From an uncultured Porphyromonadaceae bacterium (GTDB taxonomy: Bacteria; Bacteroidota; Bacteroidia; Bacteroidales; Muribaculaceae), in the NCBI GenBank assembly GCA_902491515.1, contig CABUIC010000001.1:1-64000 (forward strand): DNA of 64,000 nt, read 5' to 3'. A program made the position numbers and the translations under genes. The number at the start of each line of letters is the position of its first letter. The stretch's first letter is position 1. The notes beneath the pieces are model-generated. The model made no database searches. It was given only the letters and a program-made list of their open reading frames with translations, and was not told the origin of the DNA. Below, in pieces: positions 1 through 8,105 of this stretch.

Positions 1-56
1 AATGGAATCGGCCCTATTTTTTCTATTGCTCCCTAAAGTTTAGCGGACAGTAATAA

Positions 57-1178
57 TACGAAATCAATGTCTATGGATTGCGTTCATCCCTGCCGGCTGA
101 CGCGCCTCTCGGTGTGGAATTCAGCCTTCCCGAGACAATGGACAGCGGTGAGACAGTCGTTCTGGAGCCTGTGGCATTCACGCGCGGCGGCGAAGAGCTC
201 CCGGAAGCGAAAGTTGTATGGAGCGCCGACCGCGAGGCCCGTTTCGATGGCAATGACTTCACCCCGCTCTCGCACGGACGCTACTCGGTTTCGGCCGCGC
301 TCGAAGGTGTCGGCTCCAGCGAAGGCACGGTATTTGTCAACGATGTGGAGCGTCCCGCCTCCGTATCCCTTGACAAGGAAGCCTACGTTGCCATTCAGGG
401 TGTGCCTGTTTCCGTTCCTTTCAGGGTCATGAACCAGTTCCTTGCGCCGTATACGGGCAATCCTGACGATATGGATATTACTCTCCTCGGGCCCGGAGGC
501 GGGACTTCTGAAAATGCGACCTATGACCGCAGTACGCAGAGCTTCGTAAGCACGGAATGCGGAACGCATCATATCGACTTCGGCGGTCTGGCCTTGTGCG
601 CTGTTGATGTCAGGCCTATCGGTGAAGTGAACCTCGCGCTCGGAAAGACCGCCTGGGGCAGCTCGCACGAGAATGACGGCCTGTCCGCTTCTTTCGCCGT
701 CGACGGCCGTCAGGACACCCGCTGGGTAAGTACCTTCAACGATGAGGAGTGGATGGTCGTTGACCTCGGAAATGTCTACATTCTCGACAAGGTGCTCATC
801 TACTGGAACAATCCTGCATACGCCACTCACTACACAGTGTCGGCTTCACGGACTGGTTACGACGACGATTTTGAGACTGTTGAGACGCGCTCAGGCTACC
901 GGTACTCTCCCGAAGCGGATGTCATTTCCTGCGATGGACGCGAGGCCCGCTACGTAAGGCTCCAGGGCCATAAGCGCTCCACGGGCTACGGCACGAGCGT
1001 CAACGAGCTCGAGGTCTACGGTTCAGGATTCGTTTCCGGCATCGGACAATTTGCAGAAGATACATCCTCGGAGGCGCGATGGTACACGGTTCAGGGCTTC
1101 CCTGTGGCCGCTCCTTCGGTCCCCGGAATCTATATCAGGGTCGCGGGCGGTAAAGCTTCGAAGATAATAGTCCGCTGA
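57..1178 (+). pseudogene. F5/8-type C (discoidin/CBM32) secreted protein, 5' end missing or broken
   Basis: The reading frame is open from 57 to 1178; the first usable start inside it is a TTG at 78, which has no leader or signal peptide behind it. The first third looks like one or two beta-sandwich (Ig-like) modules. The segment from about 'NLALGKTAWGSS' to 'NELEVYG' is a discoidin/F5-8 type C domain of the carbohydrate-binding CBM32 kind. The last 30 residues (WYTVQGFPV, then GIYI and KIIVR) resemble the short C-terminal sorting-like domain seen on exported Bacteroidales proteins. Just upstream in the same frame, codons 36-50 read KFSGQ, then two TAA stops (51-56), then YEINVYG, which looks like the last strand of an earlier discoidin domain. 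The gene is therefore either a remnant of a larger multi-domain protein or is damaged by sequence error near the edge. The discoidin call is firm; intactness is not. Confidence 0.7.
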
Positions 1179-1204
1179 AACGCGGCCGGATTATTCTGAA
1201 CGAG

Positions 1205-1236
1205 AAAAAGAGGTGCTCTCACGAGTACCTCTTTTT
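1205..1236. terminator. Bidirectional intrinsic terminator
   Basis: A 10-bp perfect stem (AAAAAGAGGT at 1205-1214 with ACCTCTTTTT at 1227-1236) surrounds a 12-nt loop and has A and T runs on its two flanks. It sits between the rightward discoidin gene and the leftward superoxide dismutase gene, so it can end transcripts from both sides. Confidence 0.85.
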
Positions 1237-1319
1237 CCATTCATCACATTATGCTAAACGTACAATCGGACACGTCCGACTGTATAAGTTGATGAGGGGT
1301 GTAGCGACACCGTTCAGAG

Positions 1320-1895
1320 TCAGTACCTGTTGTCGACGATGTCCCAGTCGACGATGTCCCAGAGTTTCTTGAGAGCGTCGGCGCGACGGTTCTGATAGTC
1401 GAGATAATAAGCGTGCTCCCAGACGTCGAAGCATAGGAGCGGGGTAAGACCGTCGGTGATGGGATTCCCGGCGTTCGGACCCTGGGTGATGAAGAGCTTC
1501 CCGGCATCGTCGCGGGAGAGCCATACCCAACCGGAGCCGAAGAGGCCGACACCGGCGTCGACAAAAGCTTCCTTGAATTTCTCGAAGGAACCGAAGTCGC
1601 GGTCGATTGCCTCACGGAGACGTCCCGAGGGCTCGCGGGAGCCTTCCGGAGAGAAGGAGAAGAAATAGAAGATGTGGTTCCAGGCCTGGGAGGCGTTGTT
1701 GAAGAGCGGACCCTTGGCGTGGGCGATAACCTCTTCAAGCTCCATGTCCTCGAATTCAGTGCCTTTGATGAGGCGGTTGAGGTTGTCGATATAGGCCTTT
1801 TCGTGCTTGCCGTAGTGGAAATCGACGGTGCGCGCGCTGATGGCGGGCTCCAGCGCGTCGGGCTCGTAGGGGAGCTGGGGTTGTTCGTATTTCAT
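1320..1895 (-). CDS. sodB: Superoxide dismutase (Fe/Mn)
   Basis: It dismutates superoxide to hydrogen peroxide and oxygen in the cytoplasm. The 191-aa product has the family length. Metal ligands are visible: His27 in DFHYGKH, the His of QAWNHIF, and the Asp and His of CFDVWEHAYY. The Gln in the NNASQAW segment is the position typical of Fe-type enzymes; Bacteroides enzymes of this branch are known to be cambialistic, so metal use cannot be fixed from sequence. The frame is open further upstream, but the ATG at 1895 (MKYEQPQLPY) matches where the family begins. The gene stands alone. The C-terminus carries a short direct repeat (WDIVD twice), which is within normal family sequence. Confidence 0.95.
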   Translation of the reverse strand: MKYEQPQLPYEPDALEPAISARTVDFHYGKHEKAYIDNLNRLIKGTEFEDMELEEVIAHAKGPLFNNASQAWNHIFYFFSFSPEGSREPSGRLREAIDRDFGSFEKFKEAFVDAGVGLFGSGWVWLSRDDAGKLFITQGPNAGNPITDGLTPLLCFDVWEHAYYLDYQNRRADALKKLWDIVDWDIVDNRY

Positions 1896-2018
1896 AAGGA
1901 ATAGGGTGTGTGTATTGGGTTGTTTTATAGTATTTGTGAAAGTTCTACTATAAAAACACCACACACCCCTGTCCGGTTCACCCCGGAGGCCATTTTAGCC
2001 TGTTCTTATCGGAGTCAG

Positions 2019-2231
2019 TCAGCGTTTTCTGATGGAGAGCCTTTTCGAGATTGCCGCTACGAGGATTGGAGCGAGGACACCTCCGGTGCCTCCGCAGAGG
2101 CCCAGGACAAGGGCCTGACCGTTTTCGTAGAGATAAGGCTGGTCGAAGAGCGTTCCTACTCCGTATGCGCATCCGGCAGTAAAGGCGCATACGATAAGAA
2201 AGGCGATAATCAGTGAAACAGTCTTTTTCAT
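2019..2231 (-). CDS. Small membrane protein, unknown
   Basis: The 70-aa product begins MKKTVSLIIAFLIVCAF, an N-terminal membrane or signal segment, followed by FTAGC, which resembles a lipobox. A second hydrophobic, glycine-rich stretch (LVLGLCGGTGG) and a basic tail KRLSIRKR follow. It is most simply read as a two-helix inner-membrane protein with the basic end in the cytoplasm. The ATG at 2231 is preferred because an earlier in-frame ATG (2264) would overlap the upstream nitrilase gene. It is the last gene of a leftward cluster, 22 nt after the nitrilase stop. I do not recognise a family. Confidence 0.6.
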   Translation of the reverse strand: MKKTVSLIIAFLIVCAFTAGCAYGVGTLFDQPYLYENGQALVLGLCGGTGGVLAPILVAAISKRLSIRKR

Positions 2232-2253
2232 AGTAATCGACGAGGATTTTTTC

Positions 2254-3060
2254 TTATATTTCAAGAGGGAGGTCGAAACGGTCGGCGTCCTTGGCGGCGG
2301 GGAAGCGTCGGCGCCACTCGTCGATGTTCTCTCGGGAGAAAGTTGCTATTACGGCGCCGTCAGTTCCGGCCAGGGGCTGTCCGACGGGCTGGCCCATGGA
2401 GTCGAAAATGTAAGTCATGCCGGAATAGTCGCCATAGTCGTCGGAGCCTCCGCGGTTGGCGCCCACGACGTATGCCTGATTCTCAATTGCCCTGGCAATC
2501 AGAAGTTGCCGCCATGCGTAGCCGCGGGCGGAAGCCCAGTTGGCCGGGACAATAAGTGCGTCGTATTCCTGCTCCTTGTTGCGGCACCAGACGGGGAAAC
2601 GAAGGTCGTAGCACACAATCATGGCGATGTTCCATCCCCTGAAACGTACCACGGGCATAGGCCGCGTGCCGGGAGTATAGACTTTGGCTTCGGAGCTTAG
2701 GGAGAAGAGGTGCCGCTTGTCGTAGAAGGTTTCATCGCCCGAAGGTTCGATGAAAAAGCCTCGGTTGAACACCTTATGTGCTGTTTTTGCGAGGAAACTT
2801 CCCGCAAGGGCGCAGTTATGCCTTGCGGCGAGCCGTCTGACGGCTTCCATCGTCTCGCCGTTGTTTGTCTCGGGAAGACTTGTCAGAAGCGCGGGGTCGT
2901 TTATGAATCCCGTTGTGAACAGTTCGGGGAGAACCACGAGGTCTACGCCTGCGGGAATCCTGTCGAGCGCGTCGCCGAGGGCGCGGAGGTTGGCCTCGCG
3001 GTCGGCCCAGACGATGTCGAGCGGGAGGGCGACGGCCGTGAAAGTTGGATTTAGAATCAT
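2254..3060 (-). CDS. Carbon-nitrogen hydrolase, omega-amidase (YafV/Nit2)-like
   Basis: This 268-aa protein belongs to the nitrilase superfamily, which hydrolyses C-N bonds of amides with a Glu-Lys-Cys triad. The triad is visible: Glu46 in LPELFTTGF, Lys115 in YDKRHLF and Cys150 in MIVCYDLRFP. The motif spacing and the RFPVW sequence after the cysteine resemble YafV and mammalian Nit2, which remove ammonia from alpha-keto-glutaramate or alpha-ketosuccinamate (metabolite repair). The start codon overlaps the stop of the upstream acyltransferase by 4 nt (ATGA), implying translational coupling. The substrate is inferred from the family only. Confidence 0.88.
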   Translation of the reverse strand: MILNPTFTAVALPLDIVWADREANLRALGDALDRIPAGVDLVVLPELFTTGFINDPALLTSLPETNNGETMEAVRRLAARHNCALAGSFLAKTAHKVFNRGFFIEPSGDETFYDKRHLFSLSSEAKVYTPGTRPMPVVRFRGWNIAMIVCYDLRFPVWCRNKEQEYDALIVPANWASARGYAWRQLLIARAIENQAYVVGANRGGSDDYGDYSGMTYIFDSMGQPVGQPLAGTDGAVIATFSRENIDEWRRRFPAAKDADRFDLPLEI

Positions 3061-3605
3061 TCTTCTTCGTCGGTGCTGAAGTTCCGTGGATATTTGCCCT
3101 TGAAGGGGCGGTAGAAGCGCTTTATGCTTCGCATATCGGCATCGATATCGCCGGTGGGGATGAATTCGTCCTCGATGAGGATGAGTTTTTTCTCATAGTC
3201 GATAACTCCGAGCATTATGGGGATTCCGGCGCCGTTGGCTATGCGGAGGAAGCCGGTGCGCCAGCGGGAGGTGCGGCTTCGCGTGCCCTCCGGTGTGATT
3301 GCGAGAGTGAGGCGGGATTCGGTGCGGTATTTCTCGATAATCGCGTCAGTCAGCGAAGAGCCTTTGCGCCGCGGGACGGGAATACCCCCCATCGCGCGGA
3401 AGAGATATTTCATGGGCCAGAAGAACCAGCTTTCCTTCATAAGGAATCCGGCTTTGCGGCCCACGGAGGCGTATGCGAGCTTACCCCACAGGAAGTCCCA
3501 GTTGCTGGTGTGGGGAGCGACGCAGATAATGCACTTCGGGCAGTCGGGAACGGTGACCGACACCTTCCACCCGAAGGCATTCAGAATTCTTGCTGCCAGG
3601 TTCAT
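3057..3605 (-). CDS. 1-acyl-sn-glycerol-3-phosphate acyltransferase-like (PlsC family)
   Basis: The protein has the two hallmarks of the PlsC/LPLAT superfamily: an HX4D catalytic box at His32-Asp37 (HTSNWD) and the phosphate-binding PEGTRS at about 105-110. At 182 aa it is shorter than a typical PlsC, with no obvious N-terminal membrane helix, and it resembles the compact acyltransferases common in Bacteroidetes that act on lipids or lipid-linked substrates. It overlaps the downstream nitrilase gene by 4 nt, and its own ATG overlaps the upstream stop by one base (TAATG), so these three genes are translated as a unit. The acyl acceptor is not predictable. Confidence 0.85.
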   Translation of the reverse strand: MNLAARILNAFGWKVSVTVPDCPKCIICVAPHTSNWDFLWGKLAYASVGRKAGFLMKESWFFWPMKYLFRAMGGIPVPRRKGSSLTDAIIEKYRTESRLTLAITPEGTRSRTSRWRTGFLRIANGAGIPIMLGVIDYEKKLILIEDEFIPTGDIDADMRSIKRFYRPFKGKYPRNFSTDEEE

Positions 3606-3961
3606 TACTTGGCGGATTCCTTCAGGGATTCACGTACGTCGGCGGGGAGGGCGGCGTTGATTTTCCTTACGATTTCCTCGACTTTGGTGTTGAACTCGTC
3701 GAGAAGGGCGCGGATGGCCTTGCGGAAGTACTCCCTGCGGGCCTTGCGGTACTCTCCGGGCTCCATGGAACGGGGCGTCTTGTCGAAGGCGACGCCCACT
3801 TTCGAGAGCGTTTCCACCTGAAGGGCGGCGATGTCGTTGACGATTTCGCGGACTTGTGCGGGCTTTACGCTGTCGTAGGCGTAGGCTGTGTCGAGGGTGA
3901 TTCCGGCGAGGTCGCCGCACACGGTGCGGACGTACTTCTTGAGTTCTCTGCGGTTGCTCAT
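3605..3961 (-). CDS. Conserved hypothetical protein, helical, 118 aa
   Basis: The product is highly charged and predicted to be helical, with no signal peptide or membrane segment. The patterns VREIVNDIAALQVETLSKVG and KVEEIVRKINAALP look like amphipathic helices that could pair. I do not recognise a named domain. It lies 39 nt downstream of the threonine synthase-like gene, and its stop overlaps the acyltransferase ATG by one base, so it belongs to the same transcript. A cytoplasmic partner or scaffold for the following enzymes is possible but not supported by sequence. Confidence 0.65.
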   Translation of the reverse strand: MSNRRELKKYVRTVCGDLAGITLDTAYAYDSVKPAQVREIVNDIAALQVETLSKVGVAFDKTPRSMEPGEYRKARREYFRKAIRALLDEFNTKVEEIVRKINAALPADVRESLKESAK

Positions 3962-4000
3962 GATGTGTGTGATGGGGAATTAAGGGGTTGGTGTTCTATG

Positions 4001-5341
4001 TTATAGTTTCTTTGAAGGATGCAAGGCTCCGCGCACGAGTTTCCTCAGGGCAGGCACGGTGGGAGCCATTCGGATTACGGGCAAGAGCTTTGTATTCATT
4101 AAACGTGTGAGCTGGTGCGGCAGTTCGACGGGAGCACCCGTAACTGCGGTGAAGACATCGATGTCGACGGCGGGGTGGGCTGTGGCGAGTGCCACGACAG
4201 GCACCCCTGTGCCCGTGAATTTTCCGGCGGCGGCGAAGGCCACGGCTGAATGCGGGCTGAGGCTGTAGCGGTGTTTGCCGAGCGTTCCGCGCATTGTCTG
4301 TTCAATCTCGCTGTCGCTTACCACCACGGTGTCGATTTCCCGGGCGATGCCGTCCCGCCCTCCGCAGAGGCTGACGAGGCGCGGCAGACTGGTGGGGCAG
4401 TCGGCGTTCATCGATGTGGCGAGCCGGCTGTGGGAGCCCGACGGGGATGCGTCGTTGCGGAGGAAGGCGCCGAGGGCGTCGGTCACGGTCTGGGCGGCTA
4501 CTATCTTTCCCATGGGGAGGCCCATCCTCCGGGCGATGACTGCGGCGGTCAGGGCTGTAAGGTTGCCGCAGGGCACGGAGTATACTGCCCTGTCAGCTTC
4601 CGGCTGTCCGAGCTCCGAGCGGAGGCGCGAGTATGCGTGGAAGAAAAATACGACTGCGGGGATGAGGCGGGCGATGTTGACGCTGTTTGCGCCGCAGACT
4701 TTGGTAAATCCTGCGGCGCGCTCGTCGGCGATGCAGGTGCGGACTATTCCGTTGCACTGGTCGATGTCGCCTCCGGCTTCGATAATATGGACGTTGGACC
4801 CGAAAGAGGAGAGAATTGAATGGCGACGGCGCCGGACTGACCCGTGGGGGCAGACCACGTAGAAGTCGGCCCCGCGGATGCTTCTGAAAGCCGAGCCTAT
4901 GGCCACGGCGGAATTGCCGGAGGAGGCGAGGAGAACCTTCCAGCCGTCGTTCTCCTGGTCAGCCGTGGGGTTGAGCCGGAGGATTATGCCGGCCATGAAC
5001 ATGGCGCCGAAGTCCTTGACTGTAAGGGTAGGCCCGTGGAAGAGTTCGAGAACGCGGGGAGCGTCGCCCCCGCCGGGGGCGACGAGCGGAATCCCGCAGC
5101 CGAAGGCGCGGTCCGTGATGTCCTTGAGAATGTGGGGGGGAATGTCGTCGCCGAAGAAGCTCGTGGCGATGACGTATGCTATCTCCTTGAGGGAGAGTTC
5201 AGCTATGTTGTTGAAGAACGCGCCGGGAAGCTTTGGAATCGACGCCGGGAGGAGAAGGCCTCCGTCGGGGGCGATACAGCCGCTGACAGCTTCGGTGAGG
5301 CTTGTTTCCAAGCGGGGATTGCTTGTGCTGACGAATTTCAT
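4001..5341 (-). CDS. thrC: Threonine synthase-like PLP enzyme (diverged)
   Basis: The 446-aa product aligns from end to end with type-2 threonine synthases, which convert O-phosphohomoserine to threonine. The PLP lysine is Lys109 in FHGPTLTVKDFG. Two normally invariant segments differ: the loop usually reading TSGDTG is SSGNSA at 140-145, and the usual PSGNFGN is PCGNLTA at about 257-263. These loops hold the cofactor phosphate and the substrate, so a changed substrate or lowered activity is plausible. No thrA or homoserine-kinase gene is adjacent, although in many Bacteroidales thrC sits beside them. It may be a paralogue. It heads the leftward five-gene cluster ending at 2019. Confidence 0.8.
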   Translation of the reverse strand: MKFVSTSNPRLETSLTEAVSGCIAPDGGLLLPASIPKLPGAFFNNIAELSLKEIAYVIATSFFGDDIPPHILKDITDRAFGCGIPLVAPGGGDAPRVLELFHGPTLTVKDFGAMFMAGIILRLNPTADQENDGWKVLLASSGNSAVAIGSAFRSIRGADFYVVCPHGSVRRRRHSILSSFGSNVHIIEAGGDIDQCNGIVRTCIADERAAGFTKVCGANSVNIARLIPAVVFFFHAYSRLRSELGQPEADRAVYSVPCGNLTALTAAVIARRMGLPMGKIVAAQTVTDALGAFLRNDASPSGSHSRLATSMNADCPTSLPRLVSLCGGRDGIAREIDTVVVSDSEIEQTMRGTLGKHRYSLSPHSAVAFAAAGKFTGTGVPVVALATAHPAVDIDVFTAVTGAPVELPHQLTRLMNTKLLPVIRMAPTVPALRKLVRGALHPSKKL

Positions 5342-5402
5342 CCGGGAGGTGGTTTAGTTTTTGCAGACGTGAAAAAATTATTCAGTAAGCACAGACGGCC
5401 GT

Positions 5403-6140
5403 TCAGAAGTCCGTGTCGTTGCGGAGTTTTCCTGCCAGGTCGTGGAAGTGGCGCTCGGCCTTTTTTGAGCGGAGATATTCGTCAATCGCATTTATGTGGC
5501 TCATGCGGTGTATGTCCGTGCCGAGGTAGTCGACGAGGCCTTCCGCGATGAGGCTTTCGGCCACCTTCTGCTCGGCTTTTCCGTAATTGCCTGCCAGACT
5601 CAGGACGTTTACCTGAAAGGCGAGGCCGGCTTCGTGGAGCTTGTGGTAGCGCTGGGGCTTGTTGTAATAATACGAGTACCGTTCGGGGTGTGCGAGAATG
5701 GGGCGGATGCCGCGCACCTGAAGGTCGAAGACGAGACGGTCGATGTTCCAGGGCTCCTGAAGGAAGGAGTTCTCGATGATCATGAACTTGTTCGGAAGGA
5801 GGGTGTATTTTCCGTCCTCGAGACGTTTCTGAAGGAGATCGTCGATGCGGTATTCGCCCGAATAGCTGATGTCTATGTCGTTGCCACGCGAGTCGAGGGC
5901 GTATTTGAGGTTTCTGAAAGCTTTCTCGATTGTCTCGGGATTGTTTTCAAAGATACCCTGAGTATAGTGGGGACTTGCAATGATTCGCCTGATGCCCCAG
6001 CGCTGCATATTTTCGATAAGGTCGGCGGCAGTGGCGGCGTCAGGGGCCCCGTCGTCCACGCCGGGAATAACGTGGCAGTGGATGTCCGTGGCTATGGGGA
6101 GCGGTAAAGGTTCGCGTTTCTTGGAGAAAAATGAGAACAT
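5403..6140 (-). CDS. CpsB/YwqE-type PHP-domain tyrosine-protein phosphatase
   Basis: The protein has the metal-binding motifs of the PHP phosphoesterases linked to exopolysaccharide control: DIHCHVIPGVDDG, SPHYTQG, AHPERY and GTDIHR. CpsB and YwqE dephosphorylate bacterial tyrosine kinases that drive capsule chain length. The start at 6140 (MFSFFSKKREP) gives 245 aa; the frame extends further upstream, but a promoter-like TAATTTTG box lies there (6158-6165), making the longer start unlikely. No tyrosine kinase or capsule gene is next to it. The nearest polysaccharide gene is the polyprenyl sugar-phosphate transferase at 40142. Confidence 0.85.
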   Translation of the reverse strand: MFSFFSKKREPLPLPIATDIHCHVIPGVDDGAPDAATAADLIENMQRWGIRRIIASPHYTQGIFENNPETIEKAFRNLKYALDSRGNDIDISYSGEYRIDDLLQKRLEDGKYTLLPNKFMIIENSFLQEPWNIDRLVFDLQVRGIRPILAHPERYSYYYNKPQRYHKLHEAGLAFQVNVLSLAGNYGKAEQKVAESLIAEGLVDYLGTDIHRMSHINAIDEYLRSKKAERHFHDLAGKLRNDTDF

Positions 6141-6157
6141 AGGGAATAATATTTGCA

Positions 6158-6165
6158 CAAAATTA
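6158..6165 (-). promoter_or_regulatory. Bacteroidetes -7 box for the PHP phosphatase gene
   Basis: Read leftward, the sequence TAATTTTG matches TAnnTTTG. It lies about 18 nt before the ATG at 6140, giving a short leader. It pairs divergently with the rightward box at 6198-6205. Confidence 0.5.
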
Positions 6166-6197
6166 AAGAAAAATTTCCATAATTCAAAAAGTAAACG

Positions 6198-6205
6198 TAA
6201 ATTTG
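6198..6205 (+). promoter_or_regulatory. Bacteroidetes -7 box for the biotin enzyme gene
   Basis: TAAATTTG followed by C matches TAnnTTTGC. It lies 24 nt before the chosen ATG at 6230 and shows that the in-frame ATG at 6203, inside this box, is not the real start. No clear TTTG -33 element is visible. Confidence 0.6.
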
Positions 6206-6229
6206 CACACCCAATATACGCTAAATTAT

Positions 6230-8080
6230 ATGACAATGGAACAACGCAAACTGAAAATCCGCGACTTGACTCTCCGCGACGGTCAGCAGTCGCTCTTCGC
6301 CACGCGACTCAGCCAGGCCGAAATCGACAAGCTTCTGCCTTATTACAAAGATGCCGGCTTCTATATCATGGAAGTGTGGGGCGGAGCCGTACCCGACTCC
6401 GTGATGCGTTATCTTGACGAAAGCCCCTGGGACCGTCTTCGTTCCGTGGCCAAAGTCATGGAAGGCAAAAGCCTTCTTTCGGCGCTCTCACGCGGCCGCA
6501 ACCTTTTCGGATATGTGCCTTATCCCGACTCTGTCCTCGAGGGATTCTATAAAGAGGCTATAGCCAACGGCCTCAACGTAATGCGAATTTTCGACGCACT
6601 CAACGATATCGACAATGTAAAGGAATCAATCCGCATGATCAATGAGCTGGGCGGTATTCCCGACGGAGCCGTCTGCTATACGGTCGATCCCAAGACGGAA
6701 GCGCCCAAGGGCTTTTTCAAGCGGATGTTCTCCAAAGAGCCTGAGAAGATTTTCACGGACGAGTACTTTGTTGAAAAGGCCCGTGAGATGGAGCGCCTCG
6801 GCGCGAAAATCATTACGCTGAAGGATATGGCCGGTCTCGTGACTCCCTCGCGCGCCGCATCCATCATCTCGAAGCTGAAGGCCGCCGTGAAGGTGCCCGT
6901 CGATTTCCACACCCACTGCACCCCCGGCTACGGCCTTGCCTCCTCTGTGATGGCTATCCTCAACGGCGTGGACATCCTCGACACGAACATCTGGTGGTTC
7001 GGCGGCGGTTCGGCCGCTCCGGCAATCGAGCTTATCTATCTCTTCGCACAGAAACTCGGAGTGGAGATTGAAGCCGACATGAAGGCTGTGGGCGAAATCC
7101 GCAAGCGTCTGCTCGACGCACGTCACTCCCTGAAGGCATTCGACCTCGGCAAGCTTCCGCGCGAGTTCGATCCTCTAACCGACAAGCTTCCCGCCGATGT
7201 GGAGGCTCAGCTCGACCGCGCAGTCGCTGCCGCCAAGGCCGGCGACGAGGAGACCCTCCTCTCGGCCTGCCATGCAATCGAGGAATATTTCGGTTTCCCG
7301 AAGCCCAACGAAATCGTCAAGAATGCAGAGGTTCCCGGAGGTATGTATTCCAACATGGTTGCCCAGCTGAAGGCTCTCGGCGCCGAGGACGTTCTCGAGG
7401 ACGCCATGAAGCTCATTCCTATGGTCCGCCGTGATGCCGGACTGGTTCCCCTCGTTACTCCGACGAGCCAGATTGTCGGCTCTCAGGCTGTGAGCGTGGC
7501 TATCGACCGCAAGAAAGGCAATCCCGACTATACCACCACTTCCAATCAGTTCATCTCGCTCGTGAAGGGCGAGTACGGCCACACCCCCGTACCCGTCGAC
7601 CCCGCCTTCCGCGAAAAAATCACCGGCAGCTCCGTCGAGACACCTTACGACGTCAACAAGTACAAGCGTCCCGAGAATCCCGTGCTTGCCGAGTACGGCA
7701 ATGCCCCTCTCGCCGCCAACACGGAGGAAATGCTTCTGCTTGAGCTGCTTCCGACCGTAGCCAACGGCTTCCTGCGCAAGCGCCGCGCCGAGGAATACGC
7801 CGCCAAGGCTCCCGCTCCGGAGGCCAAGAAGGAAGAGGTCGCCAAGGAGCCGGAGGAACCCGTGACCGGTCCTACGCTCGTATCGCCCATGGGCGGTCGT
7901 ATCATCTCCATCTCCGTCAAGCCCGGCGACACTGTCAAGAAGGGTGACCTTCTCCTCGTCTACGAGGCCATGAAGATGGAAAACGACGTCACCAGCGACA
8001 AGGATGCGCAGGTAAAGCGTGTGTTCGTGAAGCCAGACGACGTCGTGGCAACCGACCAGGTGCTCATCGAATTCGAATAA
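6230..8080 (+). CDS. oadA: Biotin-dependent carboxyltransferase (oxaloacetate decarboxylase alpha / pyruvate carboxylase subunit B)
   Basis: The 616-aa product has an N-terminal TIM-barrel carboxyltransferase domain, starting KIRDLTLRDGQQS, with the metal-binding FHTHCTPGYG and the carboxylated-lysine motif TLKDMAGL. A conserved PYC/OADA domain follows, then an Ala/Pro/Glu-rich linker (about 520-550) and a biotinyl domain with Lys582 in EAMKMEN. It moves carboxyl groups between pyruvate/oxaloacetate and biotin. No membrane subunit (OadB or OadG) or biotin carboxylase gene is adjacent, so whether it acts as a decarboxylase or as half of a split pyruvate carboxylase is open. ATG 6230 is preferred over the longer start, which overlaps the promoter box. 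Confidence 0.9.
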   Translation: MTMEQRKLKIRDLTLRDGQQSLFATRLSQAEIDKLLPYYKDAGFYIMEVWGGAVPDSVMRYLDESPWDRLRSVAKVMEGKSLLSALSRGRNLFGYVPYPDSVLEGFYKEAIANGLNVMRIFDALNDIDNVKESIRMINELGGIPDGAVCYTVDPKTEAPKGFFKRMFSKEPEKIFTDEYFVEKAREMERLGAKIITLKDMAGLVTPSRAASIISKLKAAVKVPVDFHTHCTPGYGLASSVMAILNGVDILDTNIWWFGGGSAAPAIELIYLFAQKLGVEIEADMKAVGEIRKRLLDARHSLKAFDLGKLPREFDPLTDKLPADVEAQLDRAVAAAKAGDEETLLSACHAIEEYFGFPKPNEIVKNAEVPGGMYSNMVAQLKALGAEDVLEDAMKLIPMVRRDAGLVPLVTPTSQIVGSQAVSVAIDRKKGNPDYTTTSNQFISLVKGEYGHTPVPVDPAFREKITGSSVETPYDVNKYKRPENPVLAEYGNAPLAANTEEMLLLELLPTVANGFLRKRRAEEYAAKAPAPEAKKEEVAKEPEEPVTGPTLVSPMGGRIISISVKPGDTVKKGDLLLVYEAMKMENDVTSDKDAQVKRVFVKPDDVVATDQVLIEFE

Positions 8081-8105
8081 AAGAAATCTAAATCCACAGC
8101 ACAAC

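Noticed and set aside
1264..1312. Short inverted repeats (TCGGAC/GTCCGA and GTGT/ACAC) after sodB
   Set aside because: They are short, lack a T run and lie beside a much stronger bidirectional terminator at 1205-1236.
1320..1350. Tandem 15-nt repeat at the end of sodB
   Set aside because: It encodes WDIVD twice, which matches normal superoxide dismutase C-termini (typically WxxVDWxxV).
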